DNA of 64,000 bases, taken from NCBI RefSeq assembly GCF_025153455.1, contig NZ_JANZNT010000002.1:248001-312000 (forward strand), written 5' to 3'. The translations under genes and the position numbers were made by a program. This stretch comes from Sphingomonas sp. BGYR3 (GTDB lineage: Bacteria; Pseudomonadota; Alphaproteobacteria; Sphingomonadales; Sphingomonadaceae). The first letter of the stretch is position 1, and every line of letters begins with the position of its first letter. Shown here piece after piece: positions 49,611 to 58,490 of the stretch. The notes below the pieces were generated by a model. The model made no database searches. It was not told the origin of the DNA and worked only from the letters and a program-made list of their open reading frames with translations.

Positions 49611-50372
49611 ATGGGGCTGGGGATCGGGCAGGCGGGATGGATCGGGCGGCTGGCCGCGGGCGCGGTCGCGCTGGCCCTGCCGCCGCGCTGCCCCGGTTGC
49701 GGGGACGTGGTGGACGCCGACCATCGCCTGTGCCCCGATTGCTGGGGCGGGCTGCGCTTTCTGGGGCCGCCCGCCTGTGCGCTGTGTGCGCAGCCATTCG
49801 ATGTGGAGCGCGGCGATCAGGCGCAGTGTGCCCCGTGCCTGGCCCATCCGCCGCCGCATGACGGGCTGCGCGCGGCCGTTGCCTATGGCCCGGTTGCCCG
49901 GCGGCTGGCGCTGAAGCTGAAATATGGCGGGCGGATGTCGTTGGCCGAAACCATGGCGCGGATGATGGCCCGGCATCTGGCCGATGACGCCGACCTGCTG
50001 GTGCCGGTGCCCCTGCACCGCTGGCGGCTATGGTCGCGGGGGTTCAATCAGGCGGCGCTGATCGCAGCCGACCTGTCGGCCATGCGGGGCGTGCCGCACG
50101 ATCCGATGCTGCTTCGCCGGGTGCGGCGAACGCCCGTGCTGCGCGGGATCAGCGGGCGGGACCGGCGGCGGGCGGTGCGCGGCGCCTTTGCCCTTTGCCC
50201 CGGGGGACAGGCGCGGATGGCGGGGCGCCATGTCGTACTGATCGACGATGTGCATACCAGCGGCGCGACCGTCGGCGCCTGTGCCGCCGTGCTGCGCCGG
50301 GCGGGGGCGGCGCGCGTCACCGTGCTGACCTTTGCCCGCGTGACCGGCGACCCTGCGGACGACACGCATTGA
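49611..50372 (+). CDS. ComF family phosphoribosyltransferase-like protein
   Basis: 253 aa. The N-terminal zinc-finger cysteines appear as PRCPGCG, LCPDCW, CALCAQPF and CAPC. KLKYGGR follows, then the PRTase fold with PVPLHRWRLWSRGFNQA and the PRPP loop VVLIDDVHTSGATV. ComF proteins support DNA uptake in some bacteria, and are widespread where competence is unknown. The ATG at 49611 is divergent from the methyltransferase start, 43 nt apart. Confidence 0.9.
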   Translation: MGLGIGQAGWIGRLAAGAVALALPPRCPGCGDVVDADHRLCPDCWGGLRFLGPPACALCAQPFDVERGDQAQCAPCLAHPPPHDGLRAAVAYGPVARRLALKLKYGGRMSLAETMARMMARHLADDADLLVPVPLHRWRLWSRGFNQAALIAADLSAMRGVPHDPMLLRRVRRTPVLRGISGRDRRRAVRGAFALCPGGQARMAGRHVVLIDDVHTSGATVGACAAVLRRAGAARVTVLTFARVTGDPADDTH

Positions 50373-50403
50373 CAAGGCGCGGCGCAGATCACAGCTAAAC
50401 CCC

Positions 50404-50661
50404 ATGGCAAAAGTCGAAATCTATACCAAGGCGTGGTGCCCCTATTGCATCCGGGCCAAGCGGCTGCTCGAGGAAAAGGGCGCTGCGTTCGAGGAATATG
50501 ACATCACCATGGGCGGCCCCCGCCGGACGGAGATGCTGGACCGCGCGAACGGGCGAACCACGGTGCCGCAGATCTTCATCGACGATGCGCATATCGGCGG
50601 ATCGGACGATCTGGCCGCGCTGGAACGGGAAGGGCGGCTGGACGCGCTGCTTTCGGCATGA
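50404..50661 (+). CDS. grxC: glutaredoxin 3
   Basis: 85 aa dithiol glutaredoxin. The active site is C12-P-Y-C15 (AWCPYCIRAK). TTVPQIFIDDAHIGGSDDL is the glutathione-binding cis-Pro segment. The length is right for GrxC. The stop overlaps the next gene (ATGA), part of a comF, grxC, nitrilase, DUF1178 block common in Alphaproteobacteria. Confidence 0.95.
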   Translation: MAKVEIYTKAWCPYCIRAKRLLEEKGAAFEEYDITMGGPRRTEMLDRANGRTTVPQIFIDDAHIGGSDDLAALEREGRLDALLSA

Positions 50662-51482
50662 AAATCGCGCTGCTCCAGATGACGAGCGGGATCGATCCCG
50701 CCGCCAACGCCGCCGTTATGGTCGATGCCGTGGCACAGGCGAAGGCGGGCGGGGCGGCGATGCTGTTCACGCCGGAAATGTCGGGACTGCTGGATTCGAA
50801 CCGGGAGCGGGCGGCGCAGCACGTGACCGAAGAGGATCTGGACCCCGTGCTGTCCGCCGTCCGTTCGGCCGCGGCGGCACAGGGCATCTGGGTCCATATC
50901 GGCAGCCTGGCGGTGCTGGCGGCCGATGGCCGCTATGCCAACCGGGCCTTCGTCATCGACGACACCGGCGCCATCCGCGCGCGGTATGACAAGCTGCATC
51001 TGTTCGACGTCGATCTGGCGACCGGCGAACGGTGGCGGGAATCGGCGACCTATCGCCCGGGCGAGGCGGCGGTGGTGGTGGATACGCCGGTCGGCACGCT
51101 TGGCCCGGCGATCTGTTACGACATGCGCTTTCCCGACCTGTTCCGGTCGCTGACCGATGCGGGGGCGGACATCCTGTCGGTGCCGGCCGCGTTCACCCGG
51201 CCGACGGGGCAGGCGCACTGGCACGTCCTGTTGCGCGCCCGTGCGATCGAGGCGGGGGTTCATGTCGTCGCGGCGGCGCAGACCGGCCTGCATCAGGACG
51301 GCCGGGCGACCTATGGCCATTCGCTGGTCATCGACCCGTGGGGCGAGGTACTGCTCGACATGGGCGAGGCGCCGGGGATCGGCTTTGCCGAGATTGATCC
51401 GGCGCGCGTCGCCGACATCCGCTCGCGCGTGCCCGCCATCCGCCATCGCCGCGCGATTCCGGCCGTGGAGCGGGCCGGATGA
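50658..51482 (+). CDS. carbon-nitrogen hydrolase (nitrilase superfamily, Nit-like)
   Basis: 274 aa. The Glu-Lys-Cys triad is at E40 (TPEMSG), K112 (YDKLHLFDVD) and C153 (AICYDMRFPD). It is closest in pattern to Nit1/Nit2-type enzymes that deamidate damaged glutathione or keto-amide metabolites, which would fit its place after glutaredoxin. It overlaps grxC and the following gene by 4 nt each. Confidence 0.9.
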   Translation: MKIALLQMTSGIDPAANAAVMVDAVAQAKAGGAAMLFTPEMSGLLDSNRERAAQHVTEEDLDPVLSAVRSAAAAQGIWVHIGSLAVLAADGRYANRAFVIDDTGAIRARYDKLHLFDVDLATGERWRESATYRPGEAAVVVDTPVGTLGPAICYDMRFPDLFRSLTDAGADILSVPAAFTRPTGQAHWHVLLRARAIEAGVHVVAAAQTGLHQDGRATYGHSLVIDPWGEVLLDMGEAPGIGFAEIDPARVADIRSRVPAIRHRRAIPAVERAG

Positions 51483-51958
51483 TCGTGTTCGACCTGCGCT
51501 GCGGCAGCGGCCATGTCTTTGAAGGCTGGTTCGCATCCTCTGCCGCATGGGAAGAACAGCGGGCGGCCGGATTGGTCGAATGTCCGCTCTGCGGCGCGAC
51601 GCAGGTGGAAAAGGCGGTGATGGCCCCCAATGTCGCGGCCAAGGGCAATCAGCGGCAGGATACCGTTCCCACGCCGCGTCAGCGGCCCGTGCCGATGGCG
51701 TCGGCGGCACCCACGCTGCCGCCCGCGGTGCGCGAGGCGATGGCCGCCCTTGCCCAGGCACAGGCCAAGGCACTGGCCAGCAGCGAATGGGTGGGCGACG
51801 ATTTTGCCCGGCGCGCGCGGGCGATGCACGCCGGTGACGAGACGGAGGCCGCGATCCACGGCCGCACCGATCCCGAAACGGCGCGCGAACTGATGGAGGA
51901 CGGCGTGCCTGTGATGCCGCTTCTCGTCCCGGTCGTGCCGCCCGAACAGCTGAATTGA
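51479..51958 (+). CDS. DUF1178 family protein
   Basis: 159 aa. The N-terminal MIVFDLRCGSGHVFEGWF and VECPLCGA supply Cys residues for a possible zinc ribbon, as is usual for DUF1178. The rest is a helical, Ala-rich stretch ending ALVPVVPPE-like. It overlaps the nitrilase-family gene by 4 nt. The function is unknown; the order is conserved in many Alphaproteobacteria. Confidence 0.92.
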   Translation: MIVFDLRCGSGHVFEGWFASSAAWEEQRAAGLVECPLCGATQVEKAVMAPNVAAKGNQRQDTVPTPRQRPVPMASAAPTLPPAVREAMAALAQAQAKALASSEWVGDDFARRARAMHAGDETEAAIHGRTDPETARELMEDGVPVMPLLVPVVPPEQLN

Positions 51959-51993
51959 CCGGCACGCCGCGCTGGCTTACCAGCCGCGCAAGT

Positions 51994-52070
51994 GCCCTCG
52001 TAGCTCAGCCGGATAGAGCGACGGTTTCCTAAACCGCAGGTCGGAGGTTCAAGTCCTCTCGAGGGCACCA
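51994..52070 (+). tRNA. tRNA-Arg (anticodon CCT)
   Basis: 77 nt with encoded CCA. The acceptor stem GCCCTCG pairs with CGAGGGC (52060-52066). The D arm is GCTC...GAGC, the anticodon loop TTCCTAA gives CCT, and the T arm GGAGG-TTCAAGT-CCTCT is intact. It decodes AGG. The gene ends at 52070, 147 nt before the sugar transporter; no integrase or duplicated 3' end is seen nearby. Confidence 0.95.
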
Positions 52071-52216
52071 AATGCCTTTTTGCGGCTGGCTTTTGTGGCG
52101 GGTCTGCCGATCCGGCTGCATCGTGATTGACCTGTCGCGCACAATACTCCTACTAAACCGCCGTTCAACGCACCACGCGGTCGATGGGTCGATCGGCGAT
52201 GGGAAGGGGAGGTTGC

Positions 52217-53596
52217 ATGGCAGTTGGTGGGAATGAGGCAAAGGGTTCGCGGCGCGGCAATGTCGCGCTCGCGCTGGTTTGCGTCACGGCGCTGTTCTTT
52301 ATCTGGGCGTTCGTCACCAATCTGATCGACCCGCTCGTGAAGAGCATGAAGGTGATTTACACGCTCACGGATTTCGAGAGCCAGCTGAACCAGTTCGCCT
52401 TTTTCATCGCCTATGGCGTGGTGTCCATTCCCGCCGCCTGGTTCCTGTCGCGTCGCGGCTATGCTAATTCCATCATCCTCGGCCTGATCGGCGTGATCGC
52501 CGGCTGTCTGATCGCATGGTCGACCAGCGTGTCGCAAAGCTTTGCCACCGTCCTGCTCGGCCTGTTCGTTGCGGCGTCGGGCATCACGCTGCTGCAGGTC
52601 GCGGCAAACCCGCTGATCGCGTCGATGGGCGATCCCAAGGGCGCGGCCTTTCGCCTGAACCTGAGCCAGGCGTTCAACTCGCTGGGCGCCTATGTCGGCG
52701 GCACCTTTGGCGCGGCCTATCTGCTGAAGGGCGAATTGTTCGAAAAGGACGTCGTGCTGACCCCGGCGCTGAAAGCCGACGGGCTCAGCTTCGTCACGCA
52801 CGTCTATCTGATGATCGCCGGTGCGCTCGTCCTGTTCACGCTGCTGGTCTATCTGTCCCGCCGGACGATCGCGGCCAATGCGCCGGCCCTGTCGCAAAAG
52901 GTCGAATCGCCGTTTTCCGCGCTCGGATCGCGCTGGGCCAATCTCGGTGCGCTGGCGATCTTCCTCTATGTCGGCGCGGAAGTGTGCGTCATTTCGGGCA
53001 TGATCTTCTTTCTGGAACAGCCCCATGTGCTGAACGTATCCGCGCTGGTGGCCGGATATATCGCGCCGATCTTCATGCTGCTGGCGATGGTCGGGCGGTT
53101 CGGCGGCAGCGTGCTGCTGCGCTTCATCTCGCCGACCCGGATGCTGGCAATCGTTGCGACGGGGGCCAGCCTGTTGTGCCTGATCGTGATCGGGACCTAT
53201 GCCGTGCCGGCAACGCCGCTCGGCGGAACGATTGCGCTGCCGGGCGGTACGCAGCTGCCGCTGACGCTGGGGGTCATTCCCGCAGCTGCCGCCATTTTCC
53301 TGGGCCTGTTCAACTCGATCATGTTCCCGACGATCTTCACGCTGACGCTGGAACGGTCGACGGCGCGTGCGTCGGCAACGTCGGGCCTGATGTGCATGGC
53401 GATCTGTGGCGGCGGGTTTATCTCGATCCTGTACGGCGCAGTGATCGACCTGCTGATCCCGGCATTTCCGGAGGGCGCGCGCTCGCTGGCCTTTATCGTG
53501 CCGCTTGGCTGCTATCTGTTCGTGCTGTGGTACGCGCTGGCGGCGCGCCATGCACCGACCCATGCGATCGAGGAGGATGCGGTGGCCGTGCACTGA
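52217..53596 (+). CDS. FucP-family sugar MFS transporter
   Basis: 459 aa with about twelve membrane helices. ALFFIWAFVTNLIDPLVKSMK near the start and the VAANPLIASMGDP segment in helix 4 are typical of the FucP/GluP family of H+ symporters for fucose, glucose or galactose. The ATG at 52217 follows GGGGAGG; 52184 is an unsupported extension. No catabolic genes adjoin it, so the sugar cannot be named. Confidence 0.9.
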   Translation: MAVGGNEAKGSRRGNVALALVCVTALFFIWAFVTNLIDPLVKSMKVIYTLTDFESQLNQFAFFIAYGVVSIPAAWFLSRRGYANSIILGLIGVIAGCLIAWSTSVSQSFATVLLGLFVAASGITLLQVAANPLIASMGDPKGAAFRLNLSQAFNSLGAYVGGTFGAAYLLKGELFEKDVVLTPALKADGLSFVTHVYLMIAGALVLFTLLVYLSRRTIAANAPALSQKVESPFSALGSRWANLGALAIFLYVGAEVCVISGMIFFLEQPHVLNVSALVAGYIAPIFMLLAMVGRFGGSVLLRFISPTRMLAIVATGASLLCLIVIGTYAVPATPLGGTIALPGGTQLPLTLGVIPAAAAIFLGLFNSIMFPTIFTLTLERSTARASATSGLMCMAICGGGFISILYGAVIDLLIPAFPEGARSLAFIVPLGCYLFVLWYALAARHAPTHAIEEDAVAVH

Positions 53597-53680
53597 TGCA
53601 CCGTCGCCCCGCGCGCCCGCGCGCCAGTCTTCGGCGGCAAGGGCAGGGGTCGGGGCATCCGCAATTCAGGCAAAAGGGCG

Positions 53681-53700
53681 CGGGCACCAACGGGTGCCCG
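53681..53700 (-). terminator. hairpin after the Sel1 gene
   Basis: Perfect 8-bp stem CGGGCACC / GGTGCCCG with a 4-nt loop. On the minus strand CGCCCTTTTG follows. It begins 5 nt past the Sel1-protein stop and may also act on the convergent transporter gene. Confidence 0.6.
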
Positions 53701-53705
53701 TTGCC

Positions 53706-54002
53706 TTATGCGGCGCGGGCGCTGTTCAGGTGAAGGATGGCGCGGGCCTGGCGCTGGGCCTCCGCGATTTCACGGGCGGTCATGTCCTCGGCGATTTCGG
53801 CCCGGCACTGCTGCGCACGGATGTCGCCATGGCGTGCGGCGAGGTTGAACCATTTATGTGCCTCGATCAGGTCGATCGAAAGGCCGCCCGATCCGCTGGA
53901 ATAGACCATGCCCAGTTCGAAGCACGCATCCGTATCGCCGCGCATGGCATCATGCATCCGGCTTTCCATCAGGAACCGCGCACTCTTAACGCTGTTGCCC
54001 AT
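53706..54002 (-). CDS. short Sel1-repeat protein
   Basis: 98 aa. One clear Sel1-like repeat (ACFELGMVYSSGSGG and AHKWFNLAARHGDIRAQ, about residues 26-65), then an Arg/Ala-rich helix. Such single-repeat proteins may act as small scaffolds. There is no signal peptide. It is followed by a hairpin terminator and preceded by a perfect GGTTAACG palindrome. Confidence 0.75.
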   Translation of the reverse strand: MGNSVKSARFLMESRMHDAMRGDTDACFELGMVYSSGSGGLSIDLIEAHKWFNLAARHGDIRAQQCRAEIAEDMTAREIAEAQRQARAILHLNSARAA

Positions 54003-54069
54003 GTCGCCCCCCTTTAAAGGCTGTTGCTTTGGTAGCGGGGGCAGTTCTGACCGCAGAATTTCAACAAAT

Positions 54070-54086
54070 GGTTAACGGCGTTAACC
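54070..54086. promoter_or_regulatory. 17-bp perfect palindrome containing CtrA-like half-sites
   Basis: Arms GGTTAACG and CGTTAACC flank one G. ATGGTTAA at 54068-54075 is the TTAACCAT motif seen from the other strand, known as an alphaproteobacterial CtrA half-site. It lies 68-84 nt upstream of the Sel1 gene start and just past panC. Confidence 0.4.
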
Positions 54087-54105
54087 CTGTTCGATAACCG
54101 GTCGA

Positions 54106-54951
54106 TCAGGTACGCGGGGCGACCGCGACATTGTCGATCAGCCGCGTCGATCCGATCCGTGCGGCGGCCAGCAGGCGGCGGTCGCCATCGCCCGGCGCGT
54201 CCAGGCTGGCCGCATCGACCAGCGTGACATAATCGATGACGAAACCGGCACGTTCCATCTGATCGCGCGCCGCCGCCAATGTGGCCGCAACGTCCGCCCC
54301 CGCCTCGATCTGCCGCTGCGCCACGCCAAGCGCGCGGGGCAGGGCAAGGGCCGCCGACCGTTCCTCCGGGGTCAGGTACAGGTTGCGCGATGACAGGGCC
54401 AGGCCGTCATCGTCGCGCTGCGTCGGGATGCCCATGATCTGAACCGGCAGATTGAGGTCCGCGACCAGCCGCCGGATCACCGCCAGCTGCTGAAAATCCT
54501 TTTCCCCGAACAGGGCGATGTGCGGCTGCACCTGATTGAACAGCTTGGTCACCACGGTCGCCACGCCGTCGAAATGGCCGGGCCGGTGCGCCCCGTCCAG
54601 CCGTTCGGTAATTCCGCCGACGCGGATCGTCGTGGCAAAGCCGTCGGGATACATGGTCGGCACATCGGGCAGCCAGGCGATGTCCACGCCGCCATCGGCC
54701 AGCATCCGCAGGTCCGTCGCCTCCCGCCGGGGATAGGCGTCCAGATCCTCGTTCGGGCCGAACTGCATCGGATTGACGAAAATCGACACGATGACGCGGT
54801 TGGCCTGTGCCTGTTCCCGCGCCGCCCGGACCAGCGCCATATGCCCGGCGTGAAGCGCGCCCATGGTCGGCACCAGCGCCACGCGGTCGCCCGCGCGGGC
54901 AAAATCCGCAATCGCGGCCTTCAGGCTGTCAAGGTCACGGATGGTTTGCAC
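54106..54951 (-). CDS. panC: pantothenate synthetase
   Basis: 281 aa enzyme joining pantoate and beta-alanine with ATP, the last step of pantothenate synthesis. VPTMGALHAGHMALVR contains the HxGH nucleotide motif. SIFVNPMQFGPNEDLDAYPR, FGEKDFQQL and ALSSRNLYL are family motifs. It is divergent from mipZ with 89 nt between. Length is normal. Confidence 0.96.
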   Translation of the reverse strand: MQTIRDLDSLKAAIADFARAGDRVALVPTMGALHAGHMALVRAAREQAQANRVIVSIFVNPMQFGPNEDLDAYPRREATDLRMLADGGVDIAWLPDVPTMYPDGFATTIRVGGITERLDGAHRPGHFDGVATVVTKLFNQVQPHIALFGEKDFQQLAVIRRLVADLNLPVQIMGIPTQRDDDGLALSSRNLYLTPEERSAALALPRALGVAQRQIEAGADVAATLAAARDQMERAGFVIDYVTLVDAASLDAPGDGDRRLLAAARIGSTRLIDNVAVAPRT

Positions 54952-55040
54952 GGCGAACAGGGCTCCGATAGAGTTGCCCGGAGGGGCGCGGCGGTCATCT
55001 AGGCCGGTGCTAACGACCCCGCAACAAGGGATATTCGGGC

Positions 55041-55850
55041 TTGGCTATCGGGACCAAGGGCTTGCACGTCATCGTGTTCGCCAATGAAAAGGGCGGGACG
55101 GGCAAATCGACCACCGCGGTACACGTGGCGATTGCGCTGGCTGCGCGCGGGGCGCGGGTGGGCTGTATCGATCTGGACCATCGCCAGCGCACCTTGGGCC
55201 GGTATCTGGACAACCGGCGCGAAACCATCCGCCGCACCGGGCTGGACCTGCCGATGCCGGCCTATGACACGCATGACGGCGAAACGATGGCCCGCTTTAC
55301 CGGCCTGCTCGAATCGATGGGCAGCAATGCCGATTTTCTGGTGATCGACACGCCCGGCCGCGACGATCGCTTTGCGCGGATCGCGGTGACCAATGCCGAC
55401 ACGCTGGTCACGCCGATGAACGACAGCTTCGTCGATTTCGACCTGATCGGTCAGGTGGACCCGGACACGTTCAAGGTGACGCGGCCCAGCTTTTATTCCG
55501 AACTGATCTGGGAAACGCGCAAGACCCGCGCCCGGGCGGACGGCGCGACGATCGACTGGGTCGTGCTGCGCAACCGCGTTCAGCATATCGAGGCGCGCAA
55601 CATGAAGCGGGTGGGCGAGGCGATCGAGCAATTGTCCAAACGCGTCGGCTTTCGCGTCATCGCCGGCCTGTCCGAACGCGTGATCTATCGCGAACTGTTT
55701 CCAAAGGGGCTGACCATGCTCGATTCGCGCGCCTTTGGCGAAATGGGGATCGCCCATGTCGCCGCGCGTCAGGAACTGCGCGAATTGATGGCGGGCCTGG
55801 CCCTGCCCGATCCGGGGCCGGACAGCGCCGCCGTGCCGCGCGTCGCCTGA
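55041..55850 (+). CDS. mipZ: division-site positioning ATPase MipZ
   Basis: 269 aa ParA-type ATPase. Deviant Walker A KGGTGKST is at residues 17-24. DLDHRQRTLGRYLDNRR, IDTPGRDD, VTPMNDSFVDFDLIG, WVVLRNR and ERVIYRELFPKGLTMLD match the Caulobacter MipZ pattern closely. MipZ forms a polar gradient through ParB and blocks FtsZ assembly away from midcell. The TTG start at 55041 is weak; TTG at 55059 is also possible. ParB is not in the window. Confidence 0.93.
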   Translation: MAIGTKGLHVIVFANEKGGTGKSTTAVHVAIALAARGARVGCIDLDHRQRTLGRYLDNRRETIRRTGLDLPMPAYDTHDGETMARFTGLLESMGSNADFLVIDTPGRDDRFARIAVTNADTLVTPMNDSFVDFDLIGQVDPDTFKVTRPSFYSELIWETRKTRARADGATIDWVVLRNRVQHIEARNMKRVGEAIEQLSKRVGFRVIAGLSERVIYRELFPKGLTMLDSRAFGEMGIAHVAARQELRELMAGLALPDPGPDSAAVPRVA

Positions 55851-55864
55851 TCGCGCACACGGGC

Positions 55865-56176
55865 ATGATCTGGAAATTCCTGATCGCGCTGGCGGTCGCC
55901 TATGCCGGATGGTGGCTGTGGCGCTTGCCGGTCGTGCGGCAGGACCGGTTTCGCAAGCCACCACCGCGCCCGCCCCGGCCGCCCGCCGCGATCAACGATG
56001 ACGTGGCAGAGGCGCGCGCGGTGCTGGGCGTGGCAGCGACGGCGGACGAGGCGGAGATCCGCGCCGCGCACCGCCGCCTGATCGCTGCTGTCCATCCCGA
56101 CCGGGGCGGATCGGCCGAGTTGACCCGAAGGGTTAATGCGGCGCGCGACATGTTGCTGAAACAAATCAGGTCTTGA
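55865..56176 (+). CDS. membrane-anchored J-domain protein
   Basis: 103 aa. One N-terminal membrane helix (about 3-20), a Pro/Arg-rich linker, and a C-terminal J-like domain with HPD at 77-79 (AVHPDRGG). This layout resembles Pam18/Tim14-type or DjlA-like small J proteins that recruit DnaK to membranes. It lies 14 nt after mipZ, so the two could be co-transcribed. Confidence 0.85.
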   Translation: MIWKFLIALAVAYAGWWLWRLPVVRQDRFRKPPPRPPRPPAAINDDVAEARAVLGVAATADEAEIRAAHRRLIAAVHPDRGGSAELTRRVNAARDMLLKQIRS

Positions 56177-56236
56177 ACGTTTGTTGCACCGCGGCAATAG
56201 GTCCGGCCGCACCGCCTATCGGCAGGGGAGATCCGA

Positions 56237-57619
56237 ATGACTTATCAATTCAACCCGACCAGCCTTCGCGAATATGACATTCGCGGCATTGTCGGAAAAA
56301 CGCTGGGCGAGGCGGATGCCCGTGCGATCGGGCGCGGTTTCGCCACGCTGATCCGCCGCGCCGGCGGCACCCGCGTCGCGGTGGGCCGCGATGGCCGCCT
56401 GTCCTCGCCGATGCTGGAGGCCGCGCTGGTCGACGGCCTGACCGCCAGCGGCGTCGATGTCGTGCGCGTTGGCCTCGGTCCCACGCCGATGCTCTATTAT
56501 GCCGAAGCGACGCTAGAGGTGGATGGCGGCATCCAGATAACCGGCAGCCATAATCCCGCCGATTACAATGGCTTCAAGATGGTGTTTCAGCACAAGCCGT
56601 TTTTTGGTGCCGACATCCAGACGCTGGGCCGGATGGCGGCCGAGGGCGATTGGGAAGATGGCACGGGCGAAGTGACCGACGCCGATATCCTGGATGCCTA
56701 TGTCGACCGGCTGGTCGAGGATTTCGACGGCAAGGGGTTCCGCATCGGCTGGGACGCCGGCAACGGGGCGGCGGGCACCGTGATCGAAAAGCTGGTCGCC
56801 AAGCTGCCCGGCGAGCATTTCACGCTGTTCACCGATATCGACGGCACGTTCCCCAATCATCATCCCGATCCCACCGAGGAAAAGAACCTCGCCGATCTGA
56901 AGGCGCTGGTCGCGGAAAAGCAGCTCGATTTCGGACTGGCCTTTGACGGCGATGGCGACCGGATCGGCGCGATCGACGGGCAGGGCCGCGTGATCTGGGG
57001 TGATCAGCTTCTGTCCATTCTGGCCGAAGCGGTGCTGGCCGACGTGCCCGGCGCGACGATCATCGCGGACGTGAAGGCCAGCCAGGCCCTGTATGACCGG
57101 ATCGCCGAACTGGGCGGCCAGCCGCTGATGTGGAAAACCGGGCACAGCCTGGTGAAGACCAAGATGAAGGAAACCGGTTCGCCGCTGGCCGGCGAAATGT
57201 CGGGCCACATCTTCTTTGCCCACCGCTTCTACGGCTTTGACGATGCGCAATATGCTGCGGTCCGGCTGATCGAGGCGGTGAGCAAGATCGGCAAGTCGGT
57301 GACGCAGATGCGCAGCGAAATGCCGGCCATGGTCAACACGCCGGAAATGCGGTTCCAGGTGGATGAATCGCGCAAGTTCGCGGTCGTGGACGAAGTGCTC
57401 GCCCGGCTGAAGGCGGATGGCGCGAACGTCAACGATACCGATGGCGCGCGCGTCAACACGCCCGATGGCTGGTGGCTGCTGCGCGCGTCCAACACCCAGG
57501 ACGTGCTGGTCGCCCGTGCCGAATCGATGGATCAGGCCGGGCTGGACCGGCTGATGGCGATGATCGACGAACAGCTGGCGGCCAGCGGCATTGTGCGCGG
57601 GCCGCAGGCGGCGCACTGA
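56237..57619 (+). CDS. phosphomannomutase/phosphoglucomutase
   Basis: 460 aa alpha-D-phosphohexomutase. The phosphoserine is S104 in [12 protein letters not shown]. The metal loop is DGDGDR (237-242). Sugar-binding GEMSGHIFF and a C-terminal phosphate-binding region (RASNTQDVL) are present. It is probably the AlgC-like bifunctional enzyme supplying mannose-1-P and glucose-1-P for exopolysaccharide and LPS. A strong hairpin follows. Confidence 0.93.
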   Translation: MTYQFNPTSLREYDIRGIVGKTLGEADARAIGRGFATLIRRAGGTRVAVGRDGRLSSPMLEAALVDGLTASGVDVVRVGLGPTPMLYYAEATLEVDGGIQITGSHNPADYNGFKMVFQHKPFFGADIQTLGRMAAEGDWEDGTGEVTDADILDAYVDRLVEDFDGKGFRIGWDAGNGAAGTVIEKLVAKLPGEHFTLFTDIDGTFPNHHPDPTEEKNLADLKALVAEKQLDFGLAFDGDGDRIGAIDGQGRVIWGDQLLSILAEAVLADVPGATIIADVKASQALYDRIAELGGQPLMWKTGHSLVKTKMKETGSPLAGEMSGHIFFAHRFYGFDDAQYAAVRLIEAVSKIGKSVTQMRSEMPAMVNTPEMRFQVDESRKFAVVDEVLARLKADGANVNDTDGARVNTPDGWWLLRASNTQDVLVARAESMDQAGLDRLMAMIDEQLAASGIVRGPQAAH

Positions 57620-57626
57620 TCCGGTG

Positions 57627-57656
57627 CCGCGACCCCGGCGGGTGCCGGGGTCGCGG
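57627..57656 (+). terminator. strong hairpin after the hexomutase gene
   Basis: Perfect 13-bp stem (CCGCGACCCCGGC / GCCGGGGTCGCGG) with a 4-nt loop, 7 nt past the stop. There is no T-run, but the stem is the strongest in the window. Confidence 0.65.
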
Positions 57657-57725
57657 TCGCGGTTGTCGGAATCCGGCGCACGCTTTCTGCTGGCAATCGC
57701 GGGCGGTAAGGCCCATCTGTCGATC

Positions 57726-58490
57726 ATGCGTACCACGCCACAGATTGTCCGGGTCATCGACCTGGAAACCACCGGCAACGCCCCGCCCACCCATGCCGTG
57801 ATCGAAATCGGCTGGCAGGATGTGGCGCTGGGCGCCGATGGCCGCTGGGACCTGTCGGGAGACGGCGGGTCGATGCTGGTCAATCCCGGCCGCTCGATCC
57901 CGCCCGTGACTCAGGCGGTGCACCATATCCTGGACGAACAGGTCGCGGACGCGCCCTGGTGGCACGATGTTGCGCGCCAGGTGCTCGACCCCTGGCCCCG
58001 CCGGCTGGCGCTGGCCGCGCACCGGGCGAGTTTCGAGGAACAGTTCTGCACGCCCGCGCTGACTCGGTCGGCCGACTGGATCTGCACCTGGAAATGCGCG
58101 ATGCGGCTGTGGCCGGAAAGCCCCGGCTTTTCCAATCAGATGCTGCGATACTGGCGAAAGCCGGACGGCATGGTGCATGAACGCGGCCTGCCCGCGCACC
58201 GCGCCTTTCCCGACGCCTATGTCACTGCATTTCACCTGCGCGACATGCTGAACGAGGCAAGCGTGGCGCAGCTGGTCGAATGGTCGAACCTGCCCGGCCT
58301 GTTGCCGCGCGTCCGCTATGGCCCGGATCGTGGCCGCGACTGGCGCGAGCTGGAAAACGAAGTGCTGGCCCGGTACCTGACCGACCGGGACGAGGATGTG
58401 CGCTACACCGCCAAGCTGGAGCTGGAGCGGCGCAACAATGGCGGCGCGATCGGCGCCGACCCGGAAAGCGTCGAGCGGCTGCTGCTTTAA
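57726..58490 (+). CDS. DEDDh 3'-5' exonuclease (DnaQ/ExoX-like)
   Basis: 254 aa. Exo I motif VIDLETTG and Exo III motif HRAFPDAY (H-x-A-x2-D) are canonical. The Exo II motif is altered: AHRASFEEQF, where the usual Asn is Arg and the Asp is Glu. A helical C-terminal part (LARYLTDRDEDVRYTAKLELER) is extra. It may still act as a DNA exonuclease with Glu as ligand. The ATG at 57726 is the first that begins near the domain. Its TAA overlaps the convergent acetyltransferase stop. Confidence 0.85.
   Translation: MRTTPQIVRVIDLETTGNAPPTHAVIEIGWQDVALGADGRWDLSGDGGSMLVNPGRSIPPVTQAVHHILDEQVADAPWWHDVARQVLDPWPRRLALAAHRASFEEQFCTPALTRSADWICTWKCAMRLWPESPGFSNQMLRYWRKPDGMVHERGLPAHRAFPDAYVTAFHLRDMLNEASVAQLVEWSNLPGLLPRVRYGPDRGRDWRELENEVLARYLTDRDEDVRYTAKLELERRNNGGAIGADPESVERLLL

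Noticed and set aside
52120..52145. Sigma-70 promoter TTGACC/AATACT before the sugar transporter
   Set aside because: The two hexamers are only 10 nt apart, too short for a working promoter.
51994..52216. tRNA-associated integration site
   Set aside because: No integrase, no direct repeat of the tRNA 3' end and normal neighbouring genes.
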